Source: Chryseobacterium daecheongense (GTDB taxonomy: Bacteria > Bacteroidota > Bacteroidia > Flavobacteriales > Weeksellaceae). Taken from it: 64,000 nt of DNA. This document shows, piece after piece, positions 35,062-43,045 of the stretch. The notes under the pieces are model-generated. The model was not told where the DNA came from. It did not search any database and saw nothing but the letters and a program-made list of their open reading frames with translations. How positions within the stretch are numbered: the first letter of the stretch is position 1; each line of letters opens with the position of its first letter. Both the position numbers and the translations under genes were made by a program. The DNA lies in contig CP115858.1 of the NCBI GenBank assembly GCA_027920525.1, positions 2,294,001-2,358,000 on the forward strand. Reading direction: 5' to 3'.

Positions 35062-37146
35062 ATGTACATTCAGGTTTCTGAGGATTTCAAAAAGAAAAGT
35101 AAATCTGCTGTTTCAGCTATTGTTGTATTCATCCTCATATATCTTCTCATGTTCCTTTTTACCATAGCCTTGGCAGTAGGATGCATTATCGGAGGAATCG
35201 GATTAATTGCTGTAAAACCCATGTTTATTACCATCATGCTGGGAGCTGGGCTTGCAGGCACAGGAGTTTTCGTATTCTTTTTTATTATTAAATTTTTGTT
35301 TAAGAAACACATTAACGACAGAAGCTTTCTGACTGAAATCAGAAGATCAGATGAACCTGAGCTTTTTAAAATGATCGATGAAATTGTAAAGGAGGCTGAA
35401 ACTGATTTTCCTAAAAAAATATATTTAGCATACGATGTCAATGCAAGTGTTTTCTATGACTCCAGCTTTTGGAGTATGTTCTATCCTATAAAGAAAAATC
35501 TGACCATCGGACTTGGGCTGATTAATACTTCGACAAAACAGGAATTGAAAGCTGTCCTTTCCCATGAGTTTGGGCATTTTTCCCAACGCTCGATGAAAGT
35601 TGGAAGTTATGTATATAATGTGAATCAAATTATCTTTAATCTGGTTAATGATGATGAATCGTACCGTAACTCTATTGAGAAATGGGCAAATATGAGTGGT
35701 TACTTCTCAATTTTTGCAGCATTAGCACTTTTTATCACAAATAAAATCCAGTGGGTGCTCACCAAAATGTATTCTTTTGTGAACATCAGACATATGGCAC
35801 TTTCAAGGGAGATGGAGTTTCATGCAGATGAAGTAGCCGCGAATATTGCAGGATCACTGGCTTTGGAGGAGTCTTTATTAAGAATGGAACTGGCTCATAA
35901 TTCATACCAGAATGTTATCAATTTTTATGACGCAAAGGTTTCAAAGAACCAGGCAAGTCCAAATATTTACAAAGAACAATTTTTTGTAATGAATTTCCTC
36001 GCAAAACAAAGTGAGCTCGAAACCCAATATGGGCTTCCTTATGTAAAACTTTCTGAATCCGGACTTTTCAACAAGTCAAAACTGAATATTGAAAATCAGT
36101 GGGCTTCACATCCCTCCAACGAAGACAGAATCATAAGGCTTAGAAATCTTAATATCATAAAAGATAATGAAAGCACACCGGCTAAAAACCTTTTCAGGGA
36201 TTTTGAGAAAACAGAAGAAAAGTTGACCGCAAAACTTTTTTCCAGAGTAAAGTACCAGAAGGAAAGAACCGAACTTAATTTTGAAACATTTACTACAGAA
36301 TTTGAAGAACAATATAACAGAGATTCCTTTGATAAAATCTTCAATGGTTATTATGATAATAAAAATCCTGATTTCACTGTTACGGAAAATTCCAATAACA
36401 ATCTTTCTTTCGAAGAGCTTTTTTCAAAAGACAAAGTAGAACTTGTTTATACTTTGCTTGCTTTGGAAAATGATAAAAAAACAATAGAAGCCATCGCTAA
36501 AAAAGAAATCATTCTAAAGACCTTTGATTATGACGGGAAAAAATATAATTCCGGAGAAGCAGGAAAACTTGTTCCACAATTGAATGATACCATCTCTGAA
36601 ATCAAACAACAAATCCACCAGAATGACTCGGATATTTACACCTACTTCCTGAAATCTTCCACTGTTCTTAACAGAAAAAATGAATTTGAAAATAGCTACC
36701 GTAATTTTGAAGAATATGATGGTAAATATGAAGATAAATATATCTTATATTCTGAATTAATCAATGCAACATCATTTATTAATGAAAAAACTCAATTTGA
36801 ACAAATCAAAAAGAATTTTACCAACCTGAAACCTCTTGAAACAAAATTAAAAAATGAAATTCTCCCATATTTAGAGAATACACAAGTAGTTGATGATATT
36901 GAAGAACAAACCTTAAAAGATCTTAAGTATTACATCGAGAATGAACTCGTCTATTTCAGCAGCGATCAGTATATCACGGCTAATTTGCAACTATTGATAA
37001 CGGCAATAAACATACTTCCTTACTTTCTCCATAGACAATATTTTCTGATAAAAAAGGAATTCCTGAAGGTTATAAAGGATATTGAAACTATCAAATCAGT
37101 TTCAGAACCAATCACTATATCAACCACTTCCAATTTTGCCCCGTAA
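35062..37146 (+). CDS. M48-family membrane metallopeptidase with long C-terminal extension
   Basis: This is a membrane zinc protease of the HtpX/Ste24 kind. The 694-residue protein has two N-terminal membrane segments (about 16-42 and 48-80) and the catalytic motif LSHEFGHFSQRSM (HEFGH at 168-172). The third zinc ligand lies in SREMEFHADEVAANIAGS. Beyond residue 300 there is a long soluble, mostly helical, Lys/Glu-rich extension not present in HtpX. The ATG at 35062 gives the usual short N-terminus. The extension may recruit substrates; this is inference. Confidence 0.9.
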   Translation: MYIQVSEDFKKKSKSAVSAIVVFILIYLLMFLFTIALAVGCIIGGIGLIAVKPMFITIMLGAGLAGTGVFVFFFIIKFLFKKHINDRSFLTEIRRSDEPELFKMIDEIVKEAETDFPKKIYLAYDVNASVFYDSSFWSMFYPIKKNLTIGLGLINTSTKQELKAVLSHEFGHFSQRSMKVGSYVYNVNQIIFNLVNDDESYRNSIEKWANMSGYFSIFAALALFITNKIQWVLTKMYSFVNIRHMALSREMEFHADEVAANIAGSLALEESLLRMELAHNSYQNVINFYDAKVSKNQASPNIYKEQFFVMNFLAKQSELETQYGLPYVKLSESGLFNKSKLNIENQWASHPSNEDRIIRLRNLNIIKDNESTPAKNLFRDFEKTEEKLTAKLFSRVKYQKERTELNFETFTTEFEEQYNRDSFDKIFNGYYDNKNPDFTVTENSNNNLSFEELFSKDKVELVYTLLALENDKKTIEAIAKKEIILKTFDYDGKKYNSGEAGKLVPQLNDTISEIKQQIHQNDSDIYTYFLKSSTVLNRKNEFENSYRNFEEYDGKYEDKYILYSELINATSFINEKTQFEQIKKNFTNLKPLETKLKNEILPYLENTQVVDDIEEQTLKDLKYYIENELVYFSSDQYITANLQLLITAINILPYFLHRQYFLIKKEFLKVIKDIETIKSVSEPITISTTSNFAP

Positions 37147-37206
37147 ATTAATGTCTATACAATGCTCTTAAGTCTTCAGACTTCAAAGAGGATTATTTAT
37201 TCAATC

Positions 37207-37241
37207 TAAAACCGCCTTGTTTTTTTCAAAGTGGTTTTTTT
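37207..37241 (+). terminator. Terminator of the M48 gene
   Basis: An 11-bp stem with one mismatch (AAACCGCCTTG / CAAAGTGGTTT) is followed by a T-run. Confidence 0.82.
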
Positions 37242-37257
37242 ATTTACAAAATTAATT

Positions 37258-37288
37258 TATCTTTGTAACTAAGATATTTAGCAAATAA
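37258..37288 (+). promoter_or_regulatory. marR-arr promoter with MarR-operator-like repeat
   Basis: TATCTTTG (37258-37265) is an exact -7 box; no TTG is spaced correctly. Across the start region the inverted repeat TTTG-TAA-CTAA gatat TTAG-CAAA (about 37262-37284) looks like a MarR-type operator, suggesting autoregulation. Confidence 0.45.
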
Positions 37289-37293
37289 GAATA

Positions 37294-37749
37294 ATGGAAA
37301 TTAGTGAAGAAGCAATTCAACTGAGAAAACTTAGTCAACAATTTACCTATACTTCGATTCAAATGCACGAAAGTATCGGTAGAAAAATAGGCCTTAGCGG
37401 AACCGATCATAAGTATCTGGGATTTCTTGTGCAAAAGGGATCAATGACTGCCGGAGAACTGGCTGTCATCACAGGATTGACAACAGGTGCCGTCACGGGC
37501 CTGATCGACAGGTTTGAAAAGAAAAAACTCGTCCGCCGCCAACCGGATAAGGATGACAGGCGAAAAATAATCATTGTCCCGGACAACGCCAGAATAGCCC
37601 AACTTATTATTCCTCAATATCAGGATTTCCAGGATAATACAGATCAGCTTTTTGCCTCTTTTTCACCGGAAGAATTAAAAACCCTGGAAAAATATTTCCG
37701 GAGTGCCCTGGAAATAATGAATACCAAAATTGAAAAAATAAAATCTTAA
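37294..37749 (+). CDS. MarR-family transcriptional regulator
   Basis: The 151-residue protein has the MarR winged-helix fold: GTDHKYLGFLVQKGSMTAGELAVITGLTTGAVTGLIDRFEKKKLVRR with the wing PDKDDRRKIIIV. MarR proteins repress neighbouring detoxification or resistance genes until a ligand binds. It lies 7 bp before the rifampin ADP-ribosyltransferase gene in an evident operon and probably controls it through the palindrome near its start. Confidence 0.93.
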   Translation: MEISEEAIQLRKLSQQFTYTSIQMHESIGRKIGLSGTDHKYLGFLVQKGSMTAGELAVITGLTTGAVTGLIDRFEKKKLVRRQPDKDDRRKIIIVPDNARIAQLIIPQYQDFQDNTDQLFASFSPEELKTLEKYFRSALEIMNTKIEKIKS

Positions 37750-37756
37750 GTAAAAT

Positions 37757-38200
37757 ATGAGTATCATGGAAATGAATAATAAAGAACCTGAAAATAAAGT
37801 TTTAGACAAAGGGCCGTTTTATCATGGAACAAAGGCGGATCTGAAAACTGGAGACCTGCTGACCGCCGGATTCGCATCTAATTACTATCCGGAAATTATT
37901 ATGAATCACATTTATTTTACCGCTTTAAAAAACGGAGCAGGACTTGCCGCAGCATTGGCAAATGGAGATGGTAGTGAAAGGATTTACATTGTGGAGCCAA
38001 CTGGTGAATTTGAAAACGACCCTAATGTAACAGACAAAAAATTTCCAGGTAATCCTACCCGTTCTTACCGCAGTAAGGAACCTTTAAAGATTATCGGCGA
38101 AGTGAAAGAATGGATCAAACTAACAGATGATGAACTTCAGAGATGGCGTGAAAACATTGCAAAAATCCGTGAGAACCCTGATGCAGAAATTATAAACTGA
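37757..38200 (+). CDS. arr: Rifampin ADP-ribosyltransferase
   Basis: Arr inactivates rifampin by transferring ADP-ribose from NAD+ to the 23-hydroxyl group. The 147-residue protein is of typical Arr length and carries the family blocks FYHGTKADLKTGDLL, the MNHIYFTALKNGAGLAAALA helix, IYIVEPTGEFENDPN and FPGNPTRSYRSKEPLKI. The start ATG at 37757 is followed by several more in-frame Met codons, any of which would serve. Its partner marR is directly upstream. No mobile element adjoins it, so it looks chromosomal. Confidence 0.93.
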   Translation: MSIMEMNNKEPENKVLDKGPFYHGTKADLKTGDLLTAGFASNYYPEIIMNHIYFTALKNGAGLAAALANGDGSERIYIVEPTGEFENDPNVTDKKFPGNPTRSYRSKEPLKIIGEVKEWIKLTDDELQRWRENIAKIRENPDAEIIN

Positions 38201-38209
38201 CAAGCGGCA

Positions 38210-38617
38210 CTACTTGATCTTTGACTTCAGGTCATCACTTAACTCCCGGATGACACCTATTTTGTCCTTCTGGATTTTTTTCCCCAGCTCTTTTCGCGGG
38301 CAGTTGGCATTGTATTTTGCTCCCCAATCCATCAGTTCAATGACGATTGGTAACAAATCTGCCCCTTTTTTTGTGAGGCTGTAGATAAATTTTGACTTGT
38401 TGAGCGGTGATACTTCCTTAACAAGGATTTTCTCTGCTTCCAGAACACTCAATCTGTTAACCAGTATATTTGATGCTATCCGCTCTTCAGAATGTAAAAA
38501 TTCGCTGTACGACATTTTACCTCTCAGCATAACATCCCTGATGATTAAAAGTGACCACTTATCCCCGAAAATATCAAGGGAACAACTAATTGGGCAATCT
38601 GATCTCTGTTTATCCAT
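38210..38617 (-). CDS. HxlR-family transcriptional regulator
   Basis: The 135-residue winged-helix protein begins MDKQRSDCPISCSLDIFGDK, with the N-terminal Cys typical of redox- or quinone-sensing HxlR regulators, then WSLLIIRDVMLRGKMSYSEF and the SRL-type recognition helix (RIASNILVNRLSVLEAEKIL). The ATG at 38617 is preferred to an in-frame upstream start at 38644, because the -33 box of the divergent gene and the first operator begin at 38628. It is divergent from an NTF2-like gene across twin palindromes. Confidence 0.9.
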   Translation of the reverse strand: MDKQRSDCPISCSLDIFGDKWSLLIIRDVMLRGKMSYSEFLHSEERIASNILVNRLSVLEAEKILVKEVSPLNKSKFIYSLTKKGADLLPIVIELMDWGAKYNANCPRKELGKKIQKDKIGVIRELSDDLKSKIK

Positions 38618-38627
38618 AAAAAAACAA

Positions 38628-38681
38628 GTTATTGCAAAATGCAATAACTTTTATATCTTTGTTATTGCATTTTGCAACAAC
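38628..38681. promoter_or_regulatory. Two HxlR operators
   Basis: GTTATTGCA-AAA-TGCAATAAC (38628-38648) is a perfect palindrome, and GTTATTGCA-TTT-TGCAACAAC (38661-38681) has one mismatch. Their starts are 33 bp apart, three helical turns, so two dimers would bind on one face of DNA. Confidence 0.85.
38632..38661 (+). promoter_or_regulatory. Promoter of the NTF2-like gene
   Basis: TTG (38632-38634), 19 bp and TATCTTTG (38654-38661) match the consensus. Operator 1 covers the -33 box and operator 2 the start site, the classical repressed layout. Confidence 0.8.
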
Positions 38682-38706
38682 AAAGATAATCACAAATTTT
38701 AATACA

Positions 38707-39087
38707 ATGGAAAATCAAACAAACACAAGGCAACTTCTTGAAACTTATTACAAGGGATTTGCAGCAAAAGCCAATTGGGAAAGTACATTAGCCGACGATT
38801 TCGAATATACCGGCGGTGATATGACCAACACAACTCCAGTTATTGGAAAGCAGGCTTATATTGAAATTATAAAGCGGTTTTCACAACGTTTTGAAGCCAT
38901 GAGAGTGAAACAAATGGTAATTGAAGATGATAAAGCCAGTGTCATCGGAAATTATGATTTCCAATTCCCGAACGGCGCTAAAATTAATGGTAATGTTTCT
39001 GAAAACTGGACCGTGAAAAATGGGAAATTACAATCTCTAACCCTGTATTTTGATACCTTAACTTTTATGGAGAATATGAAGCCATAA
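38707..39087 (+). CDS. NTF2-like (SnoaL/DUF4440-type) protein
   Basis: The 126-residue protein has the cone-shaped NTF2 fold pattern: an N-terminal helix (LLETYYKGFAAKANWESTLADDFEYTG), VIGKQAYIEIIKRFSQRF and the beta-strand series ending WTVKNGKLQSLTLYFD. Family members are small-molecule enzymes or binders; the ligand is unknown. The ATG at 38707 follows the promoter and operators directly; a longer frame from 38632 would overlap them. It is the probable target gene of the divergent HxlR regulator. Confidence 0.85.
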   Translation: MENQTNTRQLLETYYKGFAAKANWESTLADDFEYTGGDMTNTTPVIGKQAYIEIIKRFSQRFEAMRVKQMVIEDDKASVIGNYDFQFPNGAKINGNVSENWTVKNGKLQSLTLYFDTLTFMENMKP

Positions 39088-39126
39088 ACCATCCGGCTTT
39101 CATGGATATTTTATATCAAAATAAAG

Positions 39127-39156
39127 AACCATTCTATTTTCAGGAGTGGTTTTTTG
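39127..39156 (+). terminator. Terminator of the NTF2-like gene
   Basis: The stem AACCATTC / GAGTGGTT (one G-T pair) ends in TTTTT. Confidence 0.8.
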
Positions 39157-39187
39157 TTATATTTATCGTTGTTAAAAAAAGAGACCA

Positions 39188-39562
39188 ATGAATGTAAAAT
39201 TTGATACCTTGATCCTGTATGTTCAGAACATTCCATTGATAAAAAAATTTTATACTGAAAATTTTAATCTCCCTGTGATTGAGGAAGACGCCAGCTGGCT
39301 GCTCTTTAATGCAGGATCGGTCCAAATCGGATTTCATAAAATCGGAGACCGTTATCTGGAAAAAATTAATGCAGGTCATCAATTCGATAATAATACAAAG
39401 ATCGTTTTTGAAATTGACACAGACATCGAACAGGCAAGAGATGAGTTCGTATCGAAAAATATCCTGATGAGAGAAATTAAAACCTTTGAAAACTATGATT
39501 ATTGGTTATGTGACGGAACTGATCCTGAAGGAAATGTATTCCAGCTAAAGTCTAAAAAGTAA
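39188..39562 (+). CDS. VOC-superfamily (glyoxalase/bleomycin-resistance fold) protein
   Basis: The 124-residue protein is one VOC unit of two beta-alpha-beta-beta-beta modules: FDTLILYVQNIPLIKKFYTENFNLPVIEED, VQIGFHKI, then IVFEIDTDIEQARDEFVSKNI and the end motif WLCDGTDPEGNVFQLKS. VOC proteins include glyoxalases, dioxygenases and antibiotic-binding proteins. The metal ligands are not all evident, so no activity can be assigned. Confidence 0.87.
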   Translation: MNVKFDTLILYVQNIPLIKKFYTENFNLPVIEEDASWLLFNAGSVQIGFHKIGDRYLEKINAGHQFDNNTKIVFEIDTDIEQARDEFVSKNILMREIKTFENYDYWLCDGTDPEGNVFQLKSKK

Positions 39563-39592
39563 TTACACAACCTCTTTAAATTCCCCGCTTTC

Positions 39593-40102
39593 ATGAAAAT
39601 AATAATCATCATGTGCTGTCTTGTTGTACTGTGGGTTTATATGTATTATCCGGTTTTTGACAGTGAAGGGATATCTTATTTTATCATTTTTTCCTGTTTT
39701 ACAGTTCTTTGTTTTTCCATTGCTAAAATATATTCTTCTGACACTAAGACAGATTATGAATCAATTGAAAAGGAAACCGACAGATTAGAGAAATTAGATG
39801 GGAATTTTAAATACACTGCAGATGGTTTTTACCATAAGCACAAAAATCAGCCAGAATTTATCCGATGGGATGAAATTGTTTCTGTCTATTCATTCAGCAT
39901 CCCTTTATTTGACGACAGACAGGCAGGCCTTGAAATCATAACCGACAAAAATCAGTATGAATTCGATCAGGAAATATCCGGAATTATAAAACTGACGCAC
40001 ATGCTTGAGCAAAACCTTCCGAATTGGGATTTAAATGCACCGACTCTTAGGATCAATAATTACGGGCTTGAAAAAGCAAAGCTATATGAACGGAAGATAT
40101 AG
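39593..40102 (+). CDS. Hypothetical membrane protein with PH-like C-terminal domain
   Basis: The 169-residue protein has two closely spaced membrane segments (about 2-20 and 27-47) and a soluble C-terminal domain. The pattern there (YTADGFYHKHKNQPEFIRWDEI, then a Gly-Leu-Glu-Ile strand) resembles bacterial PH-like domains. The assignment is tentative; no family name is claimed. It lies 30 bp after the VOC gene. Confidence 0.7.
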   Translation: MKIIIIMCCLVVLWVYMYYPVFDSEGISYFIIFSCFTVLCFSIAKIYSSDTKTDYESIEKETDRLEKLDGNFKYTADGFYHKHKNQPEFIRWDEIVSVYSFSIPLFDDRQAGLEIITDKNQYEFDQEISGIIKLTHMLEQNLPNWDLNAPTLRINNYGLEKAKLYERKI

Positions 40103-40210
40103 TTGTAAAATAAGAAATAATAACATCACATGGATAAATATATCCCGGCATCTTTGATCACCTGATTTTCACGTATATTTATCAAAGCATCATCCATCAC
40201 AAAATGTACT

Positions 40211-40789
40211 ATGAAAAATATTGTAGCAGTATCAGTTATTTTATTAATGCTATCCTGTGAAAGCAAGGAAGCAAAAAAAGAAAGGATTTTTAAAGAGTTC
40301 CAGGAAGAGGCAAAGGCCATGAAGAAGAATCAGATTGATCTGTTTGTGGGTGCAAAGCCCATACCTTTTTCAGCTAAAACGATCAGTGGGACTTCCTTTA
40401 ATTCACGGAATTACCAGGGGAAAAACCTTGTTATTTTTATTTACGATAAATCTTATCTGAAAAAGAGCGAATCCTATGATATGGCGGAAGAATTTAATGC
40501 TTTATACAATAAATACAATGAGGAAGCTCATTTTATTGGTATTGTAGAAGGGTTTGTGGAAAATGAAAAAGAGTTTAAAGATTACCTTGCCCGCTCGAAT
40601 GTTCTTTTTGAACAAATCGACAATACAAAGTCGTACAATAAATCTGAGAAATTAAATTATAATGTATTTTGCAATCCGGCAAAAGTACTTATTGGCATAG
40701 ATGGCAAAGTCCTCCATTCTTCATGCGGAGGAGGAAATATTTCGGCTATTGCCCAGAAACTTGACAGCATAAAAGCCAATAAGAAATAA
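40211..40789 (+). CDS. Lipoprotein with degenerate thioredoxin fold
   Basis: The 192-residue protein has a lipobox (VSVILLMLSC) and a TlpA/AhpC-like core: KPIPFSAKTISGTSFNSRNYQGKNLVIFIYD, a later FCNPAKVLIGIDGKVL with the cis-proline site, and a C-terminal helix. The position where CXXC is expected reads YDKSYLKKS, so the redox pair is missing; other cysteines (near 151 and 167) are not in the right place. It is probably a binding or structural relative, not a reductase. Confidence 0.78.
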   Translation: MKNIVAVSVILLMLSCESKEAKKERIFKEFQEEAKAMKKNQIDLFVGAKPIPFSAKTISGTSFNSRNYQGKNLVIFIYDKSYLKKSESYDMAEEFNALYNKYNEEAHFIGIVEGFVENEKEFKDYLARSNVLFEQIDNTKSYNKSEKLNYNVFCNPAKVLIGIDGKVLHSSCGGGNISAIAQKLDSIKANKK

Positions 40790-40818
40790 GCTCATTGATG
40801 AACCACTAAAACAAAAAG

Positions 40819-41178
40819 ATGGAAAACACAAATTACGAAAGGGTTTACAACATGTCGTTCGCCGGGGTTTATCCTCACTATATTACCAAAGCAGAAAAGA
40901 AAGGGCGCACAAAAGAAGAAGTACATGAAATTATTTTTTGGCTGACGGGCTATACTGAAAAAGAACTTCAGGAAATAATTAAGAATAAAACCAATTTCAG
41001 GGATTTCTTCGAACAAGCCCCACAAATTAATCCCAATGTTTCTTTGATAAAAGGAGTAATTTGCGGATACCGTGTGGAAGATATTGAAGATGACCTCATG
41101 AGAAAAATCCGTTATCTAGACAAGCTGATTGATGAGCTCGCCAAGGGAAAATCAATGGACAAAATTCTCAGGAAATAA
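40819..41178 (+). CDS. DUF2200-family protein
   Basis: The 119-residue soluble protein matches DUF2200 ([36 protein letters not shown], then [42 protein letters not shown]). Structures are known for the family but no function is established. It is followed 17 bp later by the class C serine hydrolase gene and is likely cotranscribed with it. Confidence 0.88.
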   Translation: MENTNYERVYNMSFAGVYPHYITKAEKKGRTKEEVHEIIFWLTGYTEKELQEIIKNKTNFRDFFEQAPQINPNVSLIKGVICGYRVEDIEDDLMRKIRYLDKLIDELAKGKSMDKILRK

Positions 41179-41195
41179 TTTTATTAAAAGCATTT

Positions 41196-42266
41196 ATGAA
41201 AGGTATAAGCAAAATTCTAATTATAGCAATTACATTTTTTTTTATTCAAAATATATATTCTCAAAACATCCATTCTAAATCAATAGATAAATACATTGAT
41301 TATATTCAAACAAATAACCTTGATATTGGCTCTATTTCCATTTTTAAAAATGGAAAAGAAATATATTTTAGGTCTTTCGGAGAAATACCGGATAAAAAGT
41401 TTGGACCAAACACTGAATATCAGGTAGGCTCAGTAACAAAACTTTTTACAGCAACATTAATTTTCAAACTTATTGAACAACATAAAATTTCGCTGACCTC
41501 TACGCTTGACAAATATTTTCCTTTAGTCAAAAATGCTGATAAAATTACTATTCAGAATCTGCTTGAACATTCCAGTGGCTTAAATAATTATGTAAAAAAA
41601 GACGAAAAAATAATCTGGCTCAAAGAACCTAGAACTAATGAAGAGATTTTTGAAGAAATTATAAACCAAAGAGTTTTATTTTCACCCAATGAAAATGTGG
41701 CTTATTCCAATTCAGGATATTATCTTTTAGGAAAGATTATTGAAAAAGAATTTTATAAAAATTACAGCGATGTTTTAAAAGAAGAAATTACAACCCCATT
41801 CAAACTTAATAAAACAAAATCTGCACTTGAAAGTCCTAACGATGTTTCAGGATCATATATTTTTGAAAATAATGCATGGAACACAACCAAAGATTTTTAT
41901 TTTAAAAATATTGTTGGGGTTGGAGATATTTCTTCTAATACCTTGGATTTGAATACATTTATCAATCTGCTATTTGATCATAAAATCCTATCAAAGGAGA
42001 CCGTCTCAAAAATGCAGCCCATTATTGGAAAAGAAAAATATGGCAGAGGTTTGATGACATTTAAATTTCATAATCTTGATTTTTATGGAAATACAGGTGG
42101 CACTTATGGTACCAATACAATCCTGATATTCAACAAAGAAACAAAAACATCAATATCGTTAATAATAAATGGTGAAAGATATCCAAGAGACAAATTCATT
42201 GATGATATTGTCGATATCGTTTACAATAATGAGTTAAGTTATCCTGAAATGAACAAAACGATGTAG
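41196..42266 (+). CDS. Class C beta-lactamase-fold serine hydrolase
   Basis: The 356-residue exported protein has a signal peptide and the penicillin-binding fold of PF00144. The SxxK nucleophile motif is SVTK (79-82), YSN is at 170-172 (ENVAYSNSGYYLLG), and FYGNTGGTYG stands at the third (HTG/KTG-like) position. Such enzymes include esterases, peptidases and lactamases; nothing here points to true beta-lactamase activity. It ends shortly before a TetR promoter. Confidence 0.88.
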   Translation: MKGISKILIIAITFFFIQNIYSQNIHSKSIDKYIDYIQTNNLDIGSISIFKNGKEIYFRSFGEIPDKKFGPNTEYQVGSVTKLFTATLIFKLIEQHKISLTSTLDKYFPLVKNADKITIQNLLEHSSGLNNYVKKDEKIIWLKEPRTNEEIFEEIINQRVLFSPNENVAYSNSGYYLLGKIIEKEFYKNYSDVLKEEITTPFKLNKTKSALESPNDVSGSYIFENNAWNTTKDFYFKNIVGVGDISSNTLDLNTFINLLFDHKILSKETVSKMQPIIGKEKYGRGLMTFKFHNLDFYGNTGGTYGTNTILIFNKETKTSISLIINGERYPRDKFIDDIVDIVYNNELSYPEMNKTM

Positions 42267-42326
42267 TTTTATAATTCTGCTATTCCTCTATACATGATCT
42301 CTCACAAAAAATGTTGTAAGTAACTT

Positions 42327-42356
42327 TTGTACTTACTTCAAAAAAATATACATTTG
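42327..42356 (+). promoter_or_regulatory. Promoter of the tetR gene
   Basis: TTG (42327-42329), 19 bp and TACATTTG (42349-42356) match the consensus exactly. The start site would fall in the adjoining palindrome. Confidence 0.8.
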
Positions 42357-42357
42357 C

Positions 42358-42393
42358 ATTTATAATTAAATGAATATTCATTTAATTATAAAT
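42358..42393. promoter_or_regulatory. 36-bp perfect palindrome, TetR operator
   Basis: The half-site ATTTATAATTAAATGAAT is followed at once by its exact reverse complement (centre between 42375 and 42376). It lies directly after the -7 box, as expected for autorepression by the TetR protein encoded 20 bp downstream. Confidence 0.88.
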
Positions 42394-42412
42394 AACTCAC
42401 AATGAACTAAAT

Positions 42413-43024
42413 ATGCGTAATCGAGATCTCAACAAAGAAAATATAATAAAGCAAAAAGCTATTGAAATCATTGTAAAAGATGGATTAGATGGTTTTACCA
42501 TCAGCAAATTAGCGAAGGCCTGCAATGTTTCTGTAGGTACACCTTACGTATATTATAAGGATAAAGATGACCTCATTATCAAACTTGTTATCGAAGAAGG
42601 AAACAAAATGGAAACCCTCATCAATGAAGGATTCGATCCTAAATCCAGTCTGGAAGAAGGGTTGCGCGTACAATGGGCAAACAGATACAACTATGCTATT
42701 AAAAACCCTTTGCTCCTACCCTTCTTTGAGCAAATCAATAATTCTCATTACAGTCAGCAATTTGCTCAAATGTTTAATGAGAAACCGGGAATGTTTATGA
42801 GTGAATTTAAAAATAACCTTTTGAACTTTATTTCAAATACGATACAGCGGGGAGAGATTGATGATACCCCATTTGAAATTTATTGGTCAATTGCATTTGC
42901 TCCTCTGTATAATTTACTACGTTTTCATCAACAGGGAAAAAGCATCAGCGGATTACCTTTTGCTCTCACAGATGAAATGGTATGGACAACCTTTCATAAA
43001 GTGTGTAAAGCTTTAAAAAAATAA
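42413..43024 (+). CDS. TetR/AcrR-family transcriptional regulator
   Basis: The 203-residue protein has an N-terminal TetR helix-turn-helix (IIVKDGLDGFTISKLAKACNVSVGTPYVYYKDKDDL) and a helical ligand-binding domain. It is the first gene of a two-gene group with the SASA-domain hydrolase (21 bp gap). The 36-bp palindrome at its promoter is the likely binding site, so it should repress itself and the hydrolase gene. Confidence 0.93.
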   Translation: MRNRDLNKENIIKQKAIEIIVKDGLDGFTISKLAKACNVSVGTPYVYYKDKDDLIIKLVIEEGNKMETLINEGFDPKSSLEEGLRVQWANRYNYAIKNPLLLPFFEQINNSHYSQQFAQMFNEKPGMFMSEFKNNLLNFISNTIQRGEIDDTPFEIYWSIAFAPLYNLLRFHQQGKSISGLPFALTDEMVWTTFHKVCKALKK

Positions 43025-43045
43025 TTAAATCAAATAATAATTAAA

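Noticed and set aside
36096..36344. Overlapping minus-strand frames inside the M48 gene
   Set aside because: Shadow frames opposite a long coding region; no start signals or recognisable domains.
38632..38706. Longer NTF2-like frame
   Set aside because: It would read through the -33/-7 boxes and both HxlR operators.
41196..42266. True beta-lactamase resistance gene
   Set aside because: The SxxK and YSN motifs are shared by esterases and peptidases of the family; the third motif and overall similarity do not point to AmpC.
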